Assembly (NCBI GenBank): GCA_963573305.1
Contig: OY754335.1
Span: forward strand, 48,195,985-48,259,984
DNA length: 64,000 nucleotides
DNA from: Pyrrhosoma nymphula
Taxonomy: Eukaryota; Arthropoda; Insecta; Odonata; Coenagrionidae
Direction of reading: 5' to 3'
Position numbers and translations under genes: made by a program
Shown here: piece by piece, positions 44,340-55,634 of the stretch
Layout: every line of letters begins with the position of its first letter
Numbering within the stretch: position 1 is the first letter of the stretch
The notes under the pieces: model-generated
Databases searched by the model: none
What the model saw: only the letters and a program-made list of their open reading frames with translations
What the model was told of the DNA's origin: nothing

Positions 44340-45290
44340 CTGCTTGATAGAGCGAATAACCCCTTCGTGTTTGCATACAAAAATAAATATCTTGCATGCG
44401 TCGTATGCACTATAAGGGTAAAAAAATGTAAAAGAAGATATATTATCCTAATTTAAATAGGGTAATTTCAATGAGAAATCAGGATAAAGTATTTTCTGTG
44501 TGAAAACTTCGAGATCAGAACTGTATCCACGGTGTTTGAACCCATCGTTATTTAATAAAAATAAATGTGAAAATTCCATAAATTTTAATGTACAACCATT
44601 TAAGGAGGTGTTCTAGAATAGAGTTAAATTAAAAAAACTCTATCATTTAAGTACGTCATCGTTCCACAAAACTAATCTCGCGAATTACTATTGCCATTGT
44701 TCGGGCTGACACACTTGCCTACATTTCTCCTTCCCATCCATTTGTCTTCTAGGTCTATTTTTTCATGCATATTACTGTTCCGTGATAGTAAAAAGTTCAT
44801 ATTATAGTGGACATTACAATTGTTTATTTACTTATATTCTTGATAGATCGAATTACACCTTTATTTTCCTAACAATGAAAATTTCGAGTTTATTGAAAGC
44901 ACCGCATTCATGATAAATCTCAATTCGTAGAGCCGTCGAGGTATTTTCAAAGAAGGCTTTTTTAAAAAGTATTATTGACACATCAGTAAGGAATCATACA
45001 AAAGGGAAAATTCCATGCAAATTACGAGATCAAAACTGTATCTATGGAGTATGTAGCCATCGTTATTTAATAAAGAGAACTGTGTAAATTCCGTTCGTTT
45101 TATCATACAATCTCTCAAGAAGTTGTTCTGTAGTAAAATTGAGAGAAATAAAAAATCAATCATTTAAGTATGGCACGTGTTCCTATATTCATCCTTCCCA
45201 CCCGTCTTTCTCGGTGTACTTTTATTTATGCGTTCAACAATTCCATGATAATAATTCGCAGAAGTAAACAACAACAGTAAAATAATGGAA
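44340..45290 (+). repeat. Diverged two-copy tandem duplication, ~500-bp unit
   Basis: TTGATAGAGCGAAT...CCCCTT near 44344 corresponds to TTGATAGATCGAATT...CACCTT near 44841. GAGATCAGAACTGTATC...CCATCGTTATTTAATAAA near 44510 corresponds to GAGATCAAAACTGTATC...CCATCGTTATTTAATAAA near 45025. CATTTAAGTA, GTGTTC/GTTC and TCCTTCCCA(T/C)CC follow in the same order in both. The offset is about 500-515 bp and divergence is substantial. No coding capacity. Confidence 0.6.
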
Positions 45291-45744
45291 ATCTAAGAAG
45301 TAGTCCTAGTGACGGGCGAAGAGCGGGATGATGGAGAAGTCTTTGGTAAAGTATAAAAAGAGATGTGAAACGAACTAGGCGGACGTACTCCGTGGCTCGA
45401 TTAGGTATGTCCTAGAAGTTACGAGAGGAAGGCAAAAGTGGAGGTGAACGGGAAGCTCTTCAAGTCTCCTTAAAAGTTCTAGGAACTTTCAATTGAATGG
45501 CGTGAGCAAAGACTGTAGGTATTCAGAGTTTAGCTGTTGGATAAATCTATTGAGGAGAGTTTTTTGGAGCCATTATGGCATGCCTATAGCATGGATTTGG
45601 ATGAGAAAAAACTTTATAGTCGTCTGAGAATTTGAATCAATAAGGGGTGACTTACCAATTGAGATAGTTTTGATGGAAAAGGGTCAAAAATCTCCTATAC
45701 TTTTACATGCGCAGAACCTAGCCTAATAACACGATTTTATTCTT

Positions 45745-46145
45745 CCGATGGGCATACATCCAATCTCTTTTCATTCCGTCCATAAACTCCATTCTCTTCC
45801 TTTCTATTCCCCGCTTACCGAACATCCTCCCCTCTATCACGGCCTTTAGCATCCCTTCCCCCTCATTATCTCTTCCAACCACCAACTCTACCTCCTCCTC
45901 ATCTCATTCAGAAGTTTATTCTCCTCAACCATCATGCCAAGCAAGTACTTCCTAGTTAAACTTCCTTTCCGTCTCTTCTTCCTTCTCTCGCTCACTCTCT
46001 CCCCTTCACTCTTCTTCCCCATCATTCTTCACACCATCATCTCAACGCCTGTTACCTATTTTCGTCCTCCTTTCTCAGTGTCCACGTTTCTGCACCATGT
46101 AAGGCCAGGTTGCATATCAAACTCTTTGCGAGTCTCCAGAGGACT
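45745..46145 (-). pseudogene. LINE ORF2 C-terminal fragment
   Basis: Minus-strand translation gives RLAKSLICNLALHGAETWTL followed by RKEDENR, then after frame changes and stops GMLKAVIEGRMFGKRGIERK and RMEFMDGMKRDW. These match the GAETW thumb block and the LLKxVIEGRxxGKRGRGR block of the insect LINE family seen at 35275. The middle is low-complexity and frameshifted. The +strand 107-codon frame over the same region is its shadow. Confidence 0.8.
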
Positions 46146-46979
46146 GAAAAATATCAAAAATACGTTCCATAGAATTACATCGTTCAACTTTGATGATTTT
46201 ATATTTTCTCGGCCTCTTTTTTTATCAATTAATCATGTTTTATCCGCGAGAAGATAGGTGTAGGGAAATTATAGATCGTTCTTACCTCATGACCAACGTT
46301 TTTGCTATTATATATTTGCTTCTTCAGAGAGTTATAATTAATTCGCAGCTTTGTAACCCTGATACTTATATTACCTATACATGCCTATTACTTCTTCGGG
46401 GCTATAGTTCTTGGCATGAATAGAATGGTATCAATTAAGACGAAAATATCGATGATAAAAATCAAGAGAGGAAAATAAATTTTCCAAGAGTAGAAAGAGA
46501 ATAAAATTTGCTAATTTTGTTAACCGTAAAAATATTTTTGTATTACTGAAAAGAAAGATAAAATTCTGAAGTATAACTTACACGAGTTTTATTTAATAAT
46601 TATTCTTGCAATCCACCGATTTTTGCTGTTTTCATGGTAGCTCCAAAATGTTATTGATAAAATGCTTGCGTTGCCATAGCATGGTAATTAAAGAGTTGCG
46701 ACCATTTGTTCATAGGATAAAAAACGCTAAAATTACTTTAAGAGGTATGGCAGGTTCTTCGTGTATCACCCATTTTTATTGATAAACTTCAGGGAAGGGA
46801 TAATAACGATTACTATAACTATTATTTCCCAGTTCCGATCTTCTCCCGAAAAAAAAACTCAATAATAAAATTTGGGTATGGTGTTTATGAAACTATTTTT
46901 CGGCAAATTTCACCGATACCAATGGGCATCAAGAAAAAGGAATAAATCATTTTTTCTCTCCATGTAGGTATTTTTTCCC
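46146..46979. other. No recognisable feature
   Basis: AT-rich spacer without a supported gene or repeat. Confidence 0.4.
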
Positions 46980-47740
46980 TACGTCCTCGTCACTTCTCCC
47001 GCAAACTGCGCTCAACCCTTCTCCTCTCTGTCCACGCTCCCGGGGAGACGGAAGCACTTGAAGCCTTTTGAAAGAACAAAAAAAAAACTTAAAAAAATCC
47101 TTGGAGCACTCCCGACTGGTCTAGCACGCGCGCGGTGAGGGGGAGGGAGAAAAAAATTCACATCTCTTGGCACGCGTTATAAATCACGCCACGCGAATGG
47201 CCACAGTGGCGTCCTGGCGTAGAGGCATGGGGCGTTGCCGTAGAAGAGATATGGGTTGAGAGGATACGTGTTGATGGAGAGGCTGGGAGGGAGACGTGAG
47301 CGGGCATGGAAGGGAGGCCAATGGTTTTATGCCCGCGGGCAACTTGCATGCGTCTGCTTTCGTGTGTATGCGCACGGCCTGGCAAGTCGATCGTAAAAAT
47401 GCTTCCCGGGGGAAAAAACAGTTTCCAGGCAAGACGCGGCTCCCATCATGGCTTTTTCTCTGCCCAAGCGTTGCGGCCCGCTGTGGGCAACGTTCCCATC
47501 GCCCTTTCAAATAGGAGTGTGGGCGTCGGTTACCCAAAAAAATTGAAGAGAGGGGAAAGCACTTTATCTCTTTCCCTTCGATTCCCATCGCGTAAGGGAT
47601 AAGTCAATCCACACTTTGCGTCAGCGCTCAGCGACGCGAGGTGGCGATGCAAGCGAAGCAGACCGCACAGAAGATGAAAGGCCCGGATGAGTTCTTCCGC
47701 GGGAAGAAAATTCGCGGTCACAGAATGGGGAGACATTAGG
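46980..47740. other. GC-richer island with overlapping unrecognised frames
   Basis: CpG- and GC-rich compared with its flanks (for example GCACGCGCGCGGTGAGG near 47125). Overlapping frames of 68-134 codons occupy both strands at 47158-47736 with no recognisable domain. It could be a promoter/first-exon region of an unseen gene; the evidence is composition only. Confidence 0.25.
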
Positions 47741-47959
47741 GTGAGCCGGTGTGTTTTTGAGCTTTTCAGAGGAAAAAAATGTGTTATCCCCTTAGTTATA
47801 ATCCCCTACTCATTAAATCATGGAGACACCATGTAAATTTAATGTAAAATATGAAAATTACATCGAGAAAGGCAATGACGATCACCATAGTAAAAAATGC
47901 TACAGTACCATCAATATGCGCACTATTTACTCCACAATCACATCATTCAAGAAGTACAA

Positions 47960-47979
47960 TATATATATATATATATATG
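47960..47979. repeat. (TA)n microsatellite
   Basis: An uninterrupted run of ATATAT of about 20 bp in AT-rich DNA. Confidence 0.8.
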
Positions 47980-48224
47980 CCATAGATTTGTGAGAAAACA
48001 TTAGTTAATTTTATCTTTGTTAACGAACTGTAGCAAGGTGACTACATGTAGGTACTGATAATTGTCCATGATGTAGCGCTCTAATAAGAATTTATCACCG
48101 GAAATAAGCCCTGTAAGTTACAAAACTCAATATGTATATCGATTATATTTTCAGTCGCTGTGAAACTCAGGAGGTTATTGTTCATGATTGTAGTCCTAAC
48201 GTAACAAAGGCGTAACAAACTAGA

Positions 48225-48615
48225 GGTATTCACCTAGAGGAACAGAAGAGAGTAGAGAAATTGGAAACCTGGTGCAAAAGGCGGATGCCGAAGATCAAGT
48301 GGACGGATAAGATCAGAAACGAGGGTATAAGCAGAAGAATTGAAGATGAGAAAATCATTTGGAGCACTATTAGAAAGGCAAGATACAGATGGATGGACCA
48401 CATTTTGACGCACATTTTGTGAGGAGCATAATAGAAGGGTAAATAGAAGAGAAAGCCACATATGGAAGACCGAAGGACAAATAAATAATCCACTTAAAAC
48501 AGAATATGAAAAAGTAGAGGTACAAGGCCTTAAGGGAGTTAGACGGGGTAGAATGGTTAGTTAGAAGGCTGCAGTCAACCAATCTTCGCATTGAATGAGT
48601 CATGATGGCGATTAT
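48225..48615 (+). pseudogene. LINE ORF2 C-terminal fragment
   Basis: Forward translation gives EEQKRVEKLETWCKRRMPKI, KWTDKIRNEGISRRIEDEK and IRKARYRWMDHIL, which match the FEMWCYRRMLKISWTDRVTNEEVLRRM...GHxLR region that follows GAETW in insect LINEs. After a stop, shifted codons near 48570-48600 give AAVNQSSH-like sequence, matching the ORF's 3' end. It has several stops and a frame change. The minus-strand frames covering it are shadows. Confidence 0.78.
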
Positions 48616-49824
48616 AATATAATTTATCGTTTTAGCTCCCATTAAAAATACTGGTGTTGATGCTAATTTAATTACTAATAGTAATCGAAATAACGTGCCA
48701 AGTAAAAGTTTTTGTTATTATTTTTTTATTCAAAACGAAAAACTCTTTGAAATGTCTTCGTTTTGAATCAAAGTAATAAATAAATGTCACAACTTACTAA
48801 CCAAACATTTTATCCAATTCGTTCAATTTTACATGTCAACGTTCTGTAAATAGCGTGTTTTATGCTTTATAAACATTATATTTACCGTTCCTACATTCCT
48901 CGTAGTCATCTTATGGCACAACTTTTCAATTTTTACTTATTATCGCGAATTATTACGATACATTTTCGAGATAATTCCTGCGTCGAGGGTGGCACATTCT
49001 AATGGTAGTTTCATTATGAAAGAGTTTTAGACCTTTTTTCTTAACTATCTATTTTGCTTGTGCAAGCCCAAACAACCCCATCACACCCACATGCTAGGCG
49101 TAATTGACGTCTAAGTCTGCGCGATCTAGTATGTATACCCTTTTTTACGGGCTGTATAAAATTCATCAATGCGGTCAAAATTAAGAAATCTGGCCAATGG
49201 AGTTTTACTTATTTCATGTTTTAGTAAGATCAAAGGAGTTTATCATAACTTATTTTTTATGCCTTTGAGAAATTATATAAATTTTTGCATTGCTTTTGTC
49301 ATTGTTTGAAAAGCAAGTAACTATACTCAAAAATCATATGTTCAGTGTCTTTGAGGGCTGGCACGTCGAGGACACGCTAAATGACCGCATATTATTCCTT
49401 TCATCACGAAGTCTATGATGTTGACACCCTGCGAGCTTTAAGTTTTTATATTTTCATTCCATTCTCCGTGGATTCCTTAATGTTCCCGCCTCTGGCAGAT
49501 GCCAGACATCTTTAGATCTAAAATCCTTGAATTAGGCTATAAATTTCCCTGTGAGCTCTCTTTTCATCACATCGCATATTGCCTTTTGCCGGATGTTGCG
49601 CCGAGTGACGGAGTCTTTGGGATATTTCCTTCTTAACTAACGGCCCTTGAAGGAAAATGAACATTTCCTTGTTCCGGAGGGCATTTATTTGTGCCGAACA
49701 ACTGGATTAGAGCGCGCTGTCCTTGAGCCCGGAGGCACAGCCCGGAATTTATTTGTTATAAAATATATATTTATTTCATAGCTTATTTAATATAGTGAGC
49801 TATTACACCTTATTAATATTTTTC
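48616..49824. other. No supported gene
   Basis: Mostly AT-rich. The 49440-49740 part is GC-richer and shares a TTCCGGAGGGCA...AACTGGAT word series with about 23600-23635, suggesting an old dispersed repeat. Confidence 0.35.
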
Positions 49825-50005
49825 GGCCTCGGTGGCGTCGGGTTTAAGTCCTCAACCGCTAATCTGGGGGTCGCAGGTTTGAGCACCACCTGGGGGAGTT
49901 TTTCGCTCTCCCAAGGCAGGCTTGTATGTGTTCGTCTGCTGATAAATACTGTATTATTTGGTGTAAAGACACAGGAGGCTGTTTGGGGGGTAATTTAATA
50001 ATAAA
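49825..50005 (+). mobile_element. tRNA-derived SINE, family A, diverged copy
   Basis: The head GGCCTCGGTGGCGTCGGG, then GTCCTCAACCGCTAATC, then GGTCGCAGGTTTGAGCACC (a mutated B box) match the family at 54932 and 13302. The body continues with a CTCCCAAG...GTATGTGTTCGTCTGCTG region and ends in an AATAATAAATAA tail. Confidence 0.68.
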
Positions 50006-50749
50006 TAAGTACCATATTCCTCTGATCGTTCTCCCCACGACAGTGGCAGACGCACGCAGCTTCGCTTAAGTCTCTGCACTAGCGCCGCTGTTGTTTCTGG
50101 CGTAGAATCTGTTAACTTCTTTGAATTCCCCGTTCTCTCCTACGCTCCAACGGATCCCGAATGCGATAGTTACGGCTCAATTTCTTCCGGAACGTCAAGA
50201 GAGCAGACATACATCAGGCCTCGGAAGCCTTGTTAGTAGAATTTTATGCGAGCGTCTTTTTTTACGGCTCCACGTCACGGGTGGTGCATGAAATGGATCT
50301 GATCCGACCATAGAGCGAGGGAGGAAGGTAGAGGAAAGAAGAAGATTAGAAAGGAGTTTAAGAGAAGTAGATAAATGTGGGCCGAAAGAATAAGAGACAA
50401 AGCTTTGAGTCTGGCGAGGAAAAAGTGGAAACAGGAAGGGAGGGAACAGATGGCGATGAGATGGTTTTCCTCTGCAATTAAGCTCTCGTGGACCATCCAA
50501 GCTCTTATTCCTCCAACGCAAGACTATTTTTCTCTTATTCTATAAAAAGGAGATCATATTGTGACGAAGCAATGTATAAAATCAGCCAAGTTCAGTGTCA
50601 GTCAGCGAAAGTCAAAATAAAAAACATTTTAACGCACAAAATCTGATTCGAAAAGCAATGATATTCCCATAGGTATAGCTTAGCACATGCATCTAGGAAT
50701 TTTTGTGTTGAATAAATGTGTGCGTTTATGTCACGGATGCTGCATAGAT
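50006..50749. other. No supported gene; purine-rich minus-frame region
   Basis: Contains overlapping minus-strand frames (50195-50521) of biased composition, with no domain. A GAGTCTGGCGAGGA word near 50410 recurs loosely as AGTCT(A/G)GTGAAGGAGATT near 51550 and 51968. Confidence 0.3.
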
Positions 50750-50932
50750 TACCACGCGCTGGTTTGAGGATGTCAGTATTGCTTCTGGGTTACTTCTTCT
50801 TTAGTTCATCTATGAAATATTACTGTTTCGCCTGCGTTTCAAGCGGCATCATCAGGCCCGAAGTCCTGAAGATGCCGACAGGAACGCCGGCGAAATTATC
50901 ATCTTTCAAGATGAGCCAACGCGGTAGGAACT
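50750..50932. repeat. Foldback repeat with two hammerhead-like cores
   Basis: The inverted outer words are CGCGCTGGTTTGAGGATG and CATCTTTCAAGATGAGCCAACGCG-type sequence. Minus strand, left arm: CTGATGAT (50855-50848), GCC...GGC stem, GAAAC (50829-50825). Plus strand, right arm: CTGAAGAT (50866-50873), GCCG/CGGC stem (50874-50877 with 50888-50891), GAAA (50892-50895), after which the expected CGTC is degraded to TTATC. Similar in layout to 11382-11590. Confidence 0.66.
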
Positions 50933-51949
50933 CCTAAGATTTACTGATGGTTCACGGGTGCTGAGGCAATTATAAATGCCCCTTAAATTTTTTTTTCATA
51001 GAAGCAAGTTTGGTTAATTTGAATCATTTACATTAGTCTGCTGCACTTAATAGTAATGTCTTCGACAGGATCACAAAATAAATAGATTTTAGTGCGCAAA
51101 AATAATTGAAATTAGTTGACAGTATTGTGACGACTAAGCTATTCCTCCTGGAGTCTCTTAGCCCTTTTTTTAATGCAGGTTATAAATTTTCCTTTGGCGA
51201 TTTAATTGCAAGCATAAGCTTTCGTTGTTTTATCATACATGAAATTTTCACCTCAAGAAAATCGTGTGCAGGATTCATGAGAGAGTTAAAAAAATTAATT
51301 TAATTATCATTCTAATACCAATGTCATATTTTTATAAAATTTCAGTTGTCAATTAAGCACGCTTCTCTGAGATAATAAAACATCAGGACTTTTCAGATAG
51401 CAGCATAAATTGGTTGTATTCTAAGGTTTATATATCTCAGGGACTGCATAGTAAAAAGTATTGGCTGCCTTTATGATAAATTCTCCATTTGGTGAAATTT
51501 ATGGAGGGAAATCATAATTAATGGTCAGAATGATAAGCTACAAACTTTAGTCTAGTGAAGGAGATTAAGAGTAATGAGTGCAGAGCCCTTTCGATTCGGA
51601 ATGTTTATAAGTAATTTCTTTAAATAATAGAGGAGGGGGGTCAACATGTTTGTGACTATATATTTCACTGTAATGTCTTCGTCGTAAACCCCGGTTTTCA
51701 ACAATTATTTGTCATATTCAATACCTTTAAAGCATTAAAATATGGTATTTCCATGTAATAAAAATTTTCAATCAGCGATGCAACACTTAGCGGAAGTATC
51801 CTAAGACTCAGAGTTTACCGAGACATATCCGATAGTTGCATAAATTAGGCACCTTTAATTAGTGAAAAGGTATAAAGGCTGCTTATAAGATTTATGCCTC
51901 AGCGTTTGACGATTGTGGAGGAAGGAAAGGCATTAATAATGAGCTAGAG
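50933..51949. other. No recognisable feature
   Basis: AT-rich spacer with no supported gene. Confidence 0.4.
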
Positions 51950-52517
51950 TGAAAAGCCACGGCTTTTGAGTCTGGTGAAGGAGATTGAGAGAGAGACTGA
52001 ATGGGGAGGGGAAGGCGTCGCAATTAGCCCGCTTGCACCATCCAATGCCTCATCTCGACAAGCAGTCCTCCCCTTCCCGTCCATCCCCGTGAATACGCTA
52101 GGCGTGGGAGGAGGCAGTGTCGAGGTGTAGGTATAAATAGGCGAAATATACCGTTTGGCCCCCTTCTTTTGAAATGTTGAAGACGAGGGATGACGACGGC
52201 CTCTCTCTACGTCGAAGCGCCCGCCCCCGGGGGCTTGAAAATGCATGCCCATCATTCTCGATCTCCTACTCCGTCGCCGACGGTGGAATGGTGTTTATTT
52301 GGGAGAACTGCTCTTTCCGCGCCACATACTCCACTTTCCCCGCCCCGTTCATCCTTTCCTTCAACGGGTCATCGCTCCCCGAATTCCTCCTTTCCTCTCT
52401 CGCTTAACATTCTCTTTCTCATTCCCAAGTCCATCCTTCTTTCCCCCAACAACATCCGATCGCGTGAATGGGATTTTGAGGGTTTTAACTTTCTTGGACG
52501 TGGGTCGATACGCAAGT
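51950..52517. other. GC-richer island with overlapping frames on both strands
   Basis: Frames of 77-109 codons overlap on both strands (51944-52571) in CpG-rich, pyrimidine-biased DNA. A TATAAATAG word lies at about 52132-52140 on the plus strand, roughly 35-45 bp before an ATG-containing stretch at 52174, which could be a promoter. No domain is recognised, so this stays a composition-based observation. Confidence 0.22.
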
Positions 52518-52930
52518 GAATGGGAGGGAAACTATTGTTATCGAGTCGAAAAACTGAAATCTCGAATATAAATTTCGACTCAAACACCCGATTATAGGTA
52601 GTACGTTAGAGTAAATGAGCACGAGAGTTTGTATTTGGCAACACTTTTGTAGTTAGATGATTTTTTTACTCAGGCGGCAATAGACCTGCCTAAAGTAAGC
52701 CTTTAGTTATATATTTACTTATTTACTTTCTCGGCCAGTGAAGAGGAGAGAAACTATTGCTATCGAGTCGAAAAATCTAAATCTAAATTTCGACTCAAAC
52801 CCTCGATTAAAGGTGACATGCTAGTTTGAAAGAACATAAAAATTTATATTTAGCCGCATTATTAAGATGATATTTTGTTTGACTCGGGCGACAATAGACC
52901 TGTTAAAAGTGAAACTTAACATCATATATA
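52518..52930 (+). repeat. Two-copy tandem duplication, ~215-bp unit
   Basis: GAAACTATTGTTATCGAGTC near 52528 and GAAACTATTGCTATCGAGTC near 52750 start two parallel copies. Both continue with GAAAAA, AAATTTCGACTCAAAC, TCGATTA/CGATTA, a TTTGTATTTGGC/TTTATATTTAGCC word and GGC(G/A)ACAATAGACCTG. No coding features. Confidence 0.65.
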
Positions 52931-53324
52931 GATGGCGTGGTGGCAAAGGCCCGGTTTTATAATTCCTGTTTAACGTTAACCGCGTCATGGCGTAGTATTT
53001 CAGTTAACTTGAAGTTAAATGAGAGCTCGGGTTTTGAATATTAATACATCAGGTTGTCGTTTAGTTGACGTGAGACTTATCGATGGAAGAGTGCTTTATC
53101 TTCCGTTTTCATATCAAGGAAGTATTTAACCAGCGATCAAAAAGCAGGACTTAAGTGGAATGAGCACTGGGCTGCTTAACGAAGGTCAAGGGCTCGATTA
53201 AGGGTATGATCCGAAAATTTTTAAGGCTAAGATTAGGCTAAATAATCCAATAGTGTATATTTTAGGGTACAATGGGGGATATAATTTCTACTTCATACTA
53301 CAAACAAAAATTCCGTCTTACCAC

Positions 53325-53510
53325 GTTCCTTTACTAGGCATAACAAAAACATCGCGAGACTAAGACATACCGTTAACATACAATTCACTTCCGTCCTTTC
53401 CCTCAGCCAAATCCTTTTTCCTCATACCACCCTTTTTCATGGTTGGTATTCTAACAACTCCAGCCACAAGCCCACGCGACGGCTCAGAGTGCGAAAGTTT
53501 CATAAGACAA
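53325..53510 (+). repeat. Dispersed repeat R3, copy 1
   Basis: Aligns with 62690-62870 in the same orientation. Paired words: CGTTAACATACAATTCAC / CGTAAACATGTAATTCAC; TTTCATGGTTGGTATTCTAA / TTTTATGGCTGGTGTCCTAA; CAACTCCA / CACCTCCA; ACGGCTCAGAG / GTGGCTCAGAG. No coding features; class unknown. Confidence 0.6.
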
Positions 53511-54931
53511 AAATAATTCTAAAAAAGGCGAAAATTCCTCCAATTTCAATTTACAACTACTGGGGAGTTATTTTCTATGCAAATAAAAAAGACTGGTAAC
53601 TGGAAATATTACGATGGAAATAATAAATATATCAGAATAGAGATATTTTTTAGATTGATTAAGGCGTTTTTTTTCTGCCGAAGAGATATAATTCTTTCAT
53701 ACCTATTTCAAGTGTCGACATGAGGGAATTCCCTAGGAGAAAACGTCAAAATACAAACAGCCAATTTGTTGATACGAGAAGTTCTAGCTTATTATCAGAA
53801 TATATCAACGTCTTGGGTTTTTTCATGCTACCGAAGAGAGGAATATATCAATTGTTGAAATTTTGGGACTGAAAAACAAGAATGATTAAAATATGAACGG
53901 AAATTGTTCTTCGATTAAGTTGTAAGTAAAACAAACATGGTAAAAAACGTTTGTGGATAAGAAGAGAATACCTTGTTTTCCTCAATCTTGGATACGGAAA
54001 CAAGGTGGGAGAGGCAGCTTAGGGAAAAATCCGTGACAAAATCCAGATAGGAAGCGAAGCGATTTCGTTTAAGCGGGAAATTGAGCTTTCAGTATTTTAT
54101 CTTTGGAGTTGTGGTGTTATCGACTTTTTATTTGACATAAAAAACTTAAGAAAAGGTAACCAGTGACCAGGACGTGAAAACATTTTTCATGTATTGCTGA
54201 TATTACCAGAAATTGTCATGTGACTTTCGTATGCATTACTAATAGGCCTTTAAAGCATACTACTATGCATTCAAACTTGCAATATTCTCTGAAATATGGC
54301 CTTAAATAAGGTGCCTAGAATTTTCGTGCAACTTTATGCGTGGTGTAATTCTCCGCATGACTCGTGCAAGAAATACTTCAGTATATTTTTGCGGAGTTTT
54401 TTTAAGGTCTTCACAAAATTATGTTTTTGAAGGTAGGCTCCACCACTATCACGATGGGGATGTAATTTCAGAGACTAAAATTATAAAATTTTAAGCAGTT
54501 GCAGCAAATAAATCTATTACTATTGAATGAGATTTGGTACATTTGTTTATATGCAATAATATTTCCGTGATTGACATTTCAAACTTCTTCTTAAATTATG
54601 TAAAGAATACATTTTCATATATTACTGATACAAGTTGCTAATTATGATGAGTGCAACCCCACATATTTTCAATTCTCATTTTTAGAATTATACTATGCAA
54701 GGAGGAATATTTCCAGTATATTTATTTTGAAAGAACGACTTGGGTAAAGAGATTCTGAAGTGAAGACTACTCTTATAATTATGAAACATTATGTTAATCA
54801 TTTAATTTTAACTGAAAATTAACAATTAAATACCCATGATAAACATGAGTCAATTAGGGGCGTATTTCTTTCCAAGTAAATTGGAGCCGGAGGAATTAAG
54901 AACAGCTAAACACTCCTTGTTACTGTGGTAT
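53511..54931. other. No recognisable feature
   Basis: About 1.4 kb of AT-rich DNA. No long frame, repeat or RNA is seen. Confidence 0.45.
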
Positions 54932-55138
54932 GCCGGTCTCGGTGGCGGCGTGGTAACGTCCTCGCTTTAATTTTCTAATCCGAAGGTCGCGGGTTAGAGT
55001 CCCGCCTGAGTGGGTTTTTCTCCACTCAGAGCATGTGTGTGTTATTGTGTTATATGTAATGAGTAAATTGTAAGAAAGGTTTTTAAAGACCTAAATTCGC
55101 TCAGAAATAAAGACGAGATTTATTTGTTTATTTATTTC
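54932..55138 (+). mobile_element. tRNA-derived SINE, family A
   Basis: Head GCCGGTCTCGGTGGCGGCGT, then GTAACGTCCTCGC, a near-perfect B box GGGTTAGAGTCCC (54991-55003), GCCTGAGTGGGTTTTTCTCC, and an A/T tail with GATTTATTTGTTTATTTATT. The best full-length copy of family A; compare 13302 (minus) and 49825. Confidence 0.75.
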
Positions 55139-55634
55139 TGTTAGTTCACATGCATAAAATTAGAGAAAAAGACTGCAGAACGGTTAGATTTCAACTGTTA
55201 TTTTTTCCACGAACAATTAGGGATCGCAATGGCTGTGATCAAAACCGCCCATGACGCGAATGTGGTAACGATAGATAGTGTTGTTCTCTATACTTTTATT
55301 TAATTATTTTTTCATTTATGCACGCAAAACTAATTTTATTTAACGTGTTCTATATAATTTTATTACAATTTTCTCAAGTTTTCCTCGTTTGGGGTGGCTG
55401 AAATTCGCAACTCGTGGCTCAACAATGGTCTCCGAGGTGTTTGGGTGCAGTGCCTATCCTGAATGACTAGATTGACGATTAGAAGCCGGATTGTGCGTGA
55501 AATCCCTTACAAGAACGTTACTCAATTTAAATTTACAGCTCACGTAGTAAAAATGCTAATAACTGTATTACATTGAGTTTGACGGTTGTTACATGCCTAG
55601 TGTGGCGTCACCCCCCTCCCCACACCTTCCATAT

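Noticed and set aside
45934..46257. 107-codon plus-strand hydrophobic frame, possible membrane protein
   Set aside because: The minus strand of the same DNA reads as LINE ORF2 (GAETWTL block), so this frame is a shadow.
49670..49740. Shared GC-rich words with 23600-23635 as a defined repeat
   Set aside because: The match covers only about 40 bp with gaps, too little to define an element.
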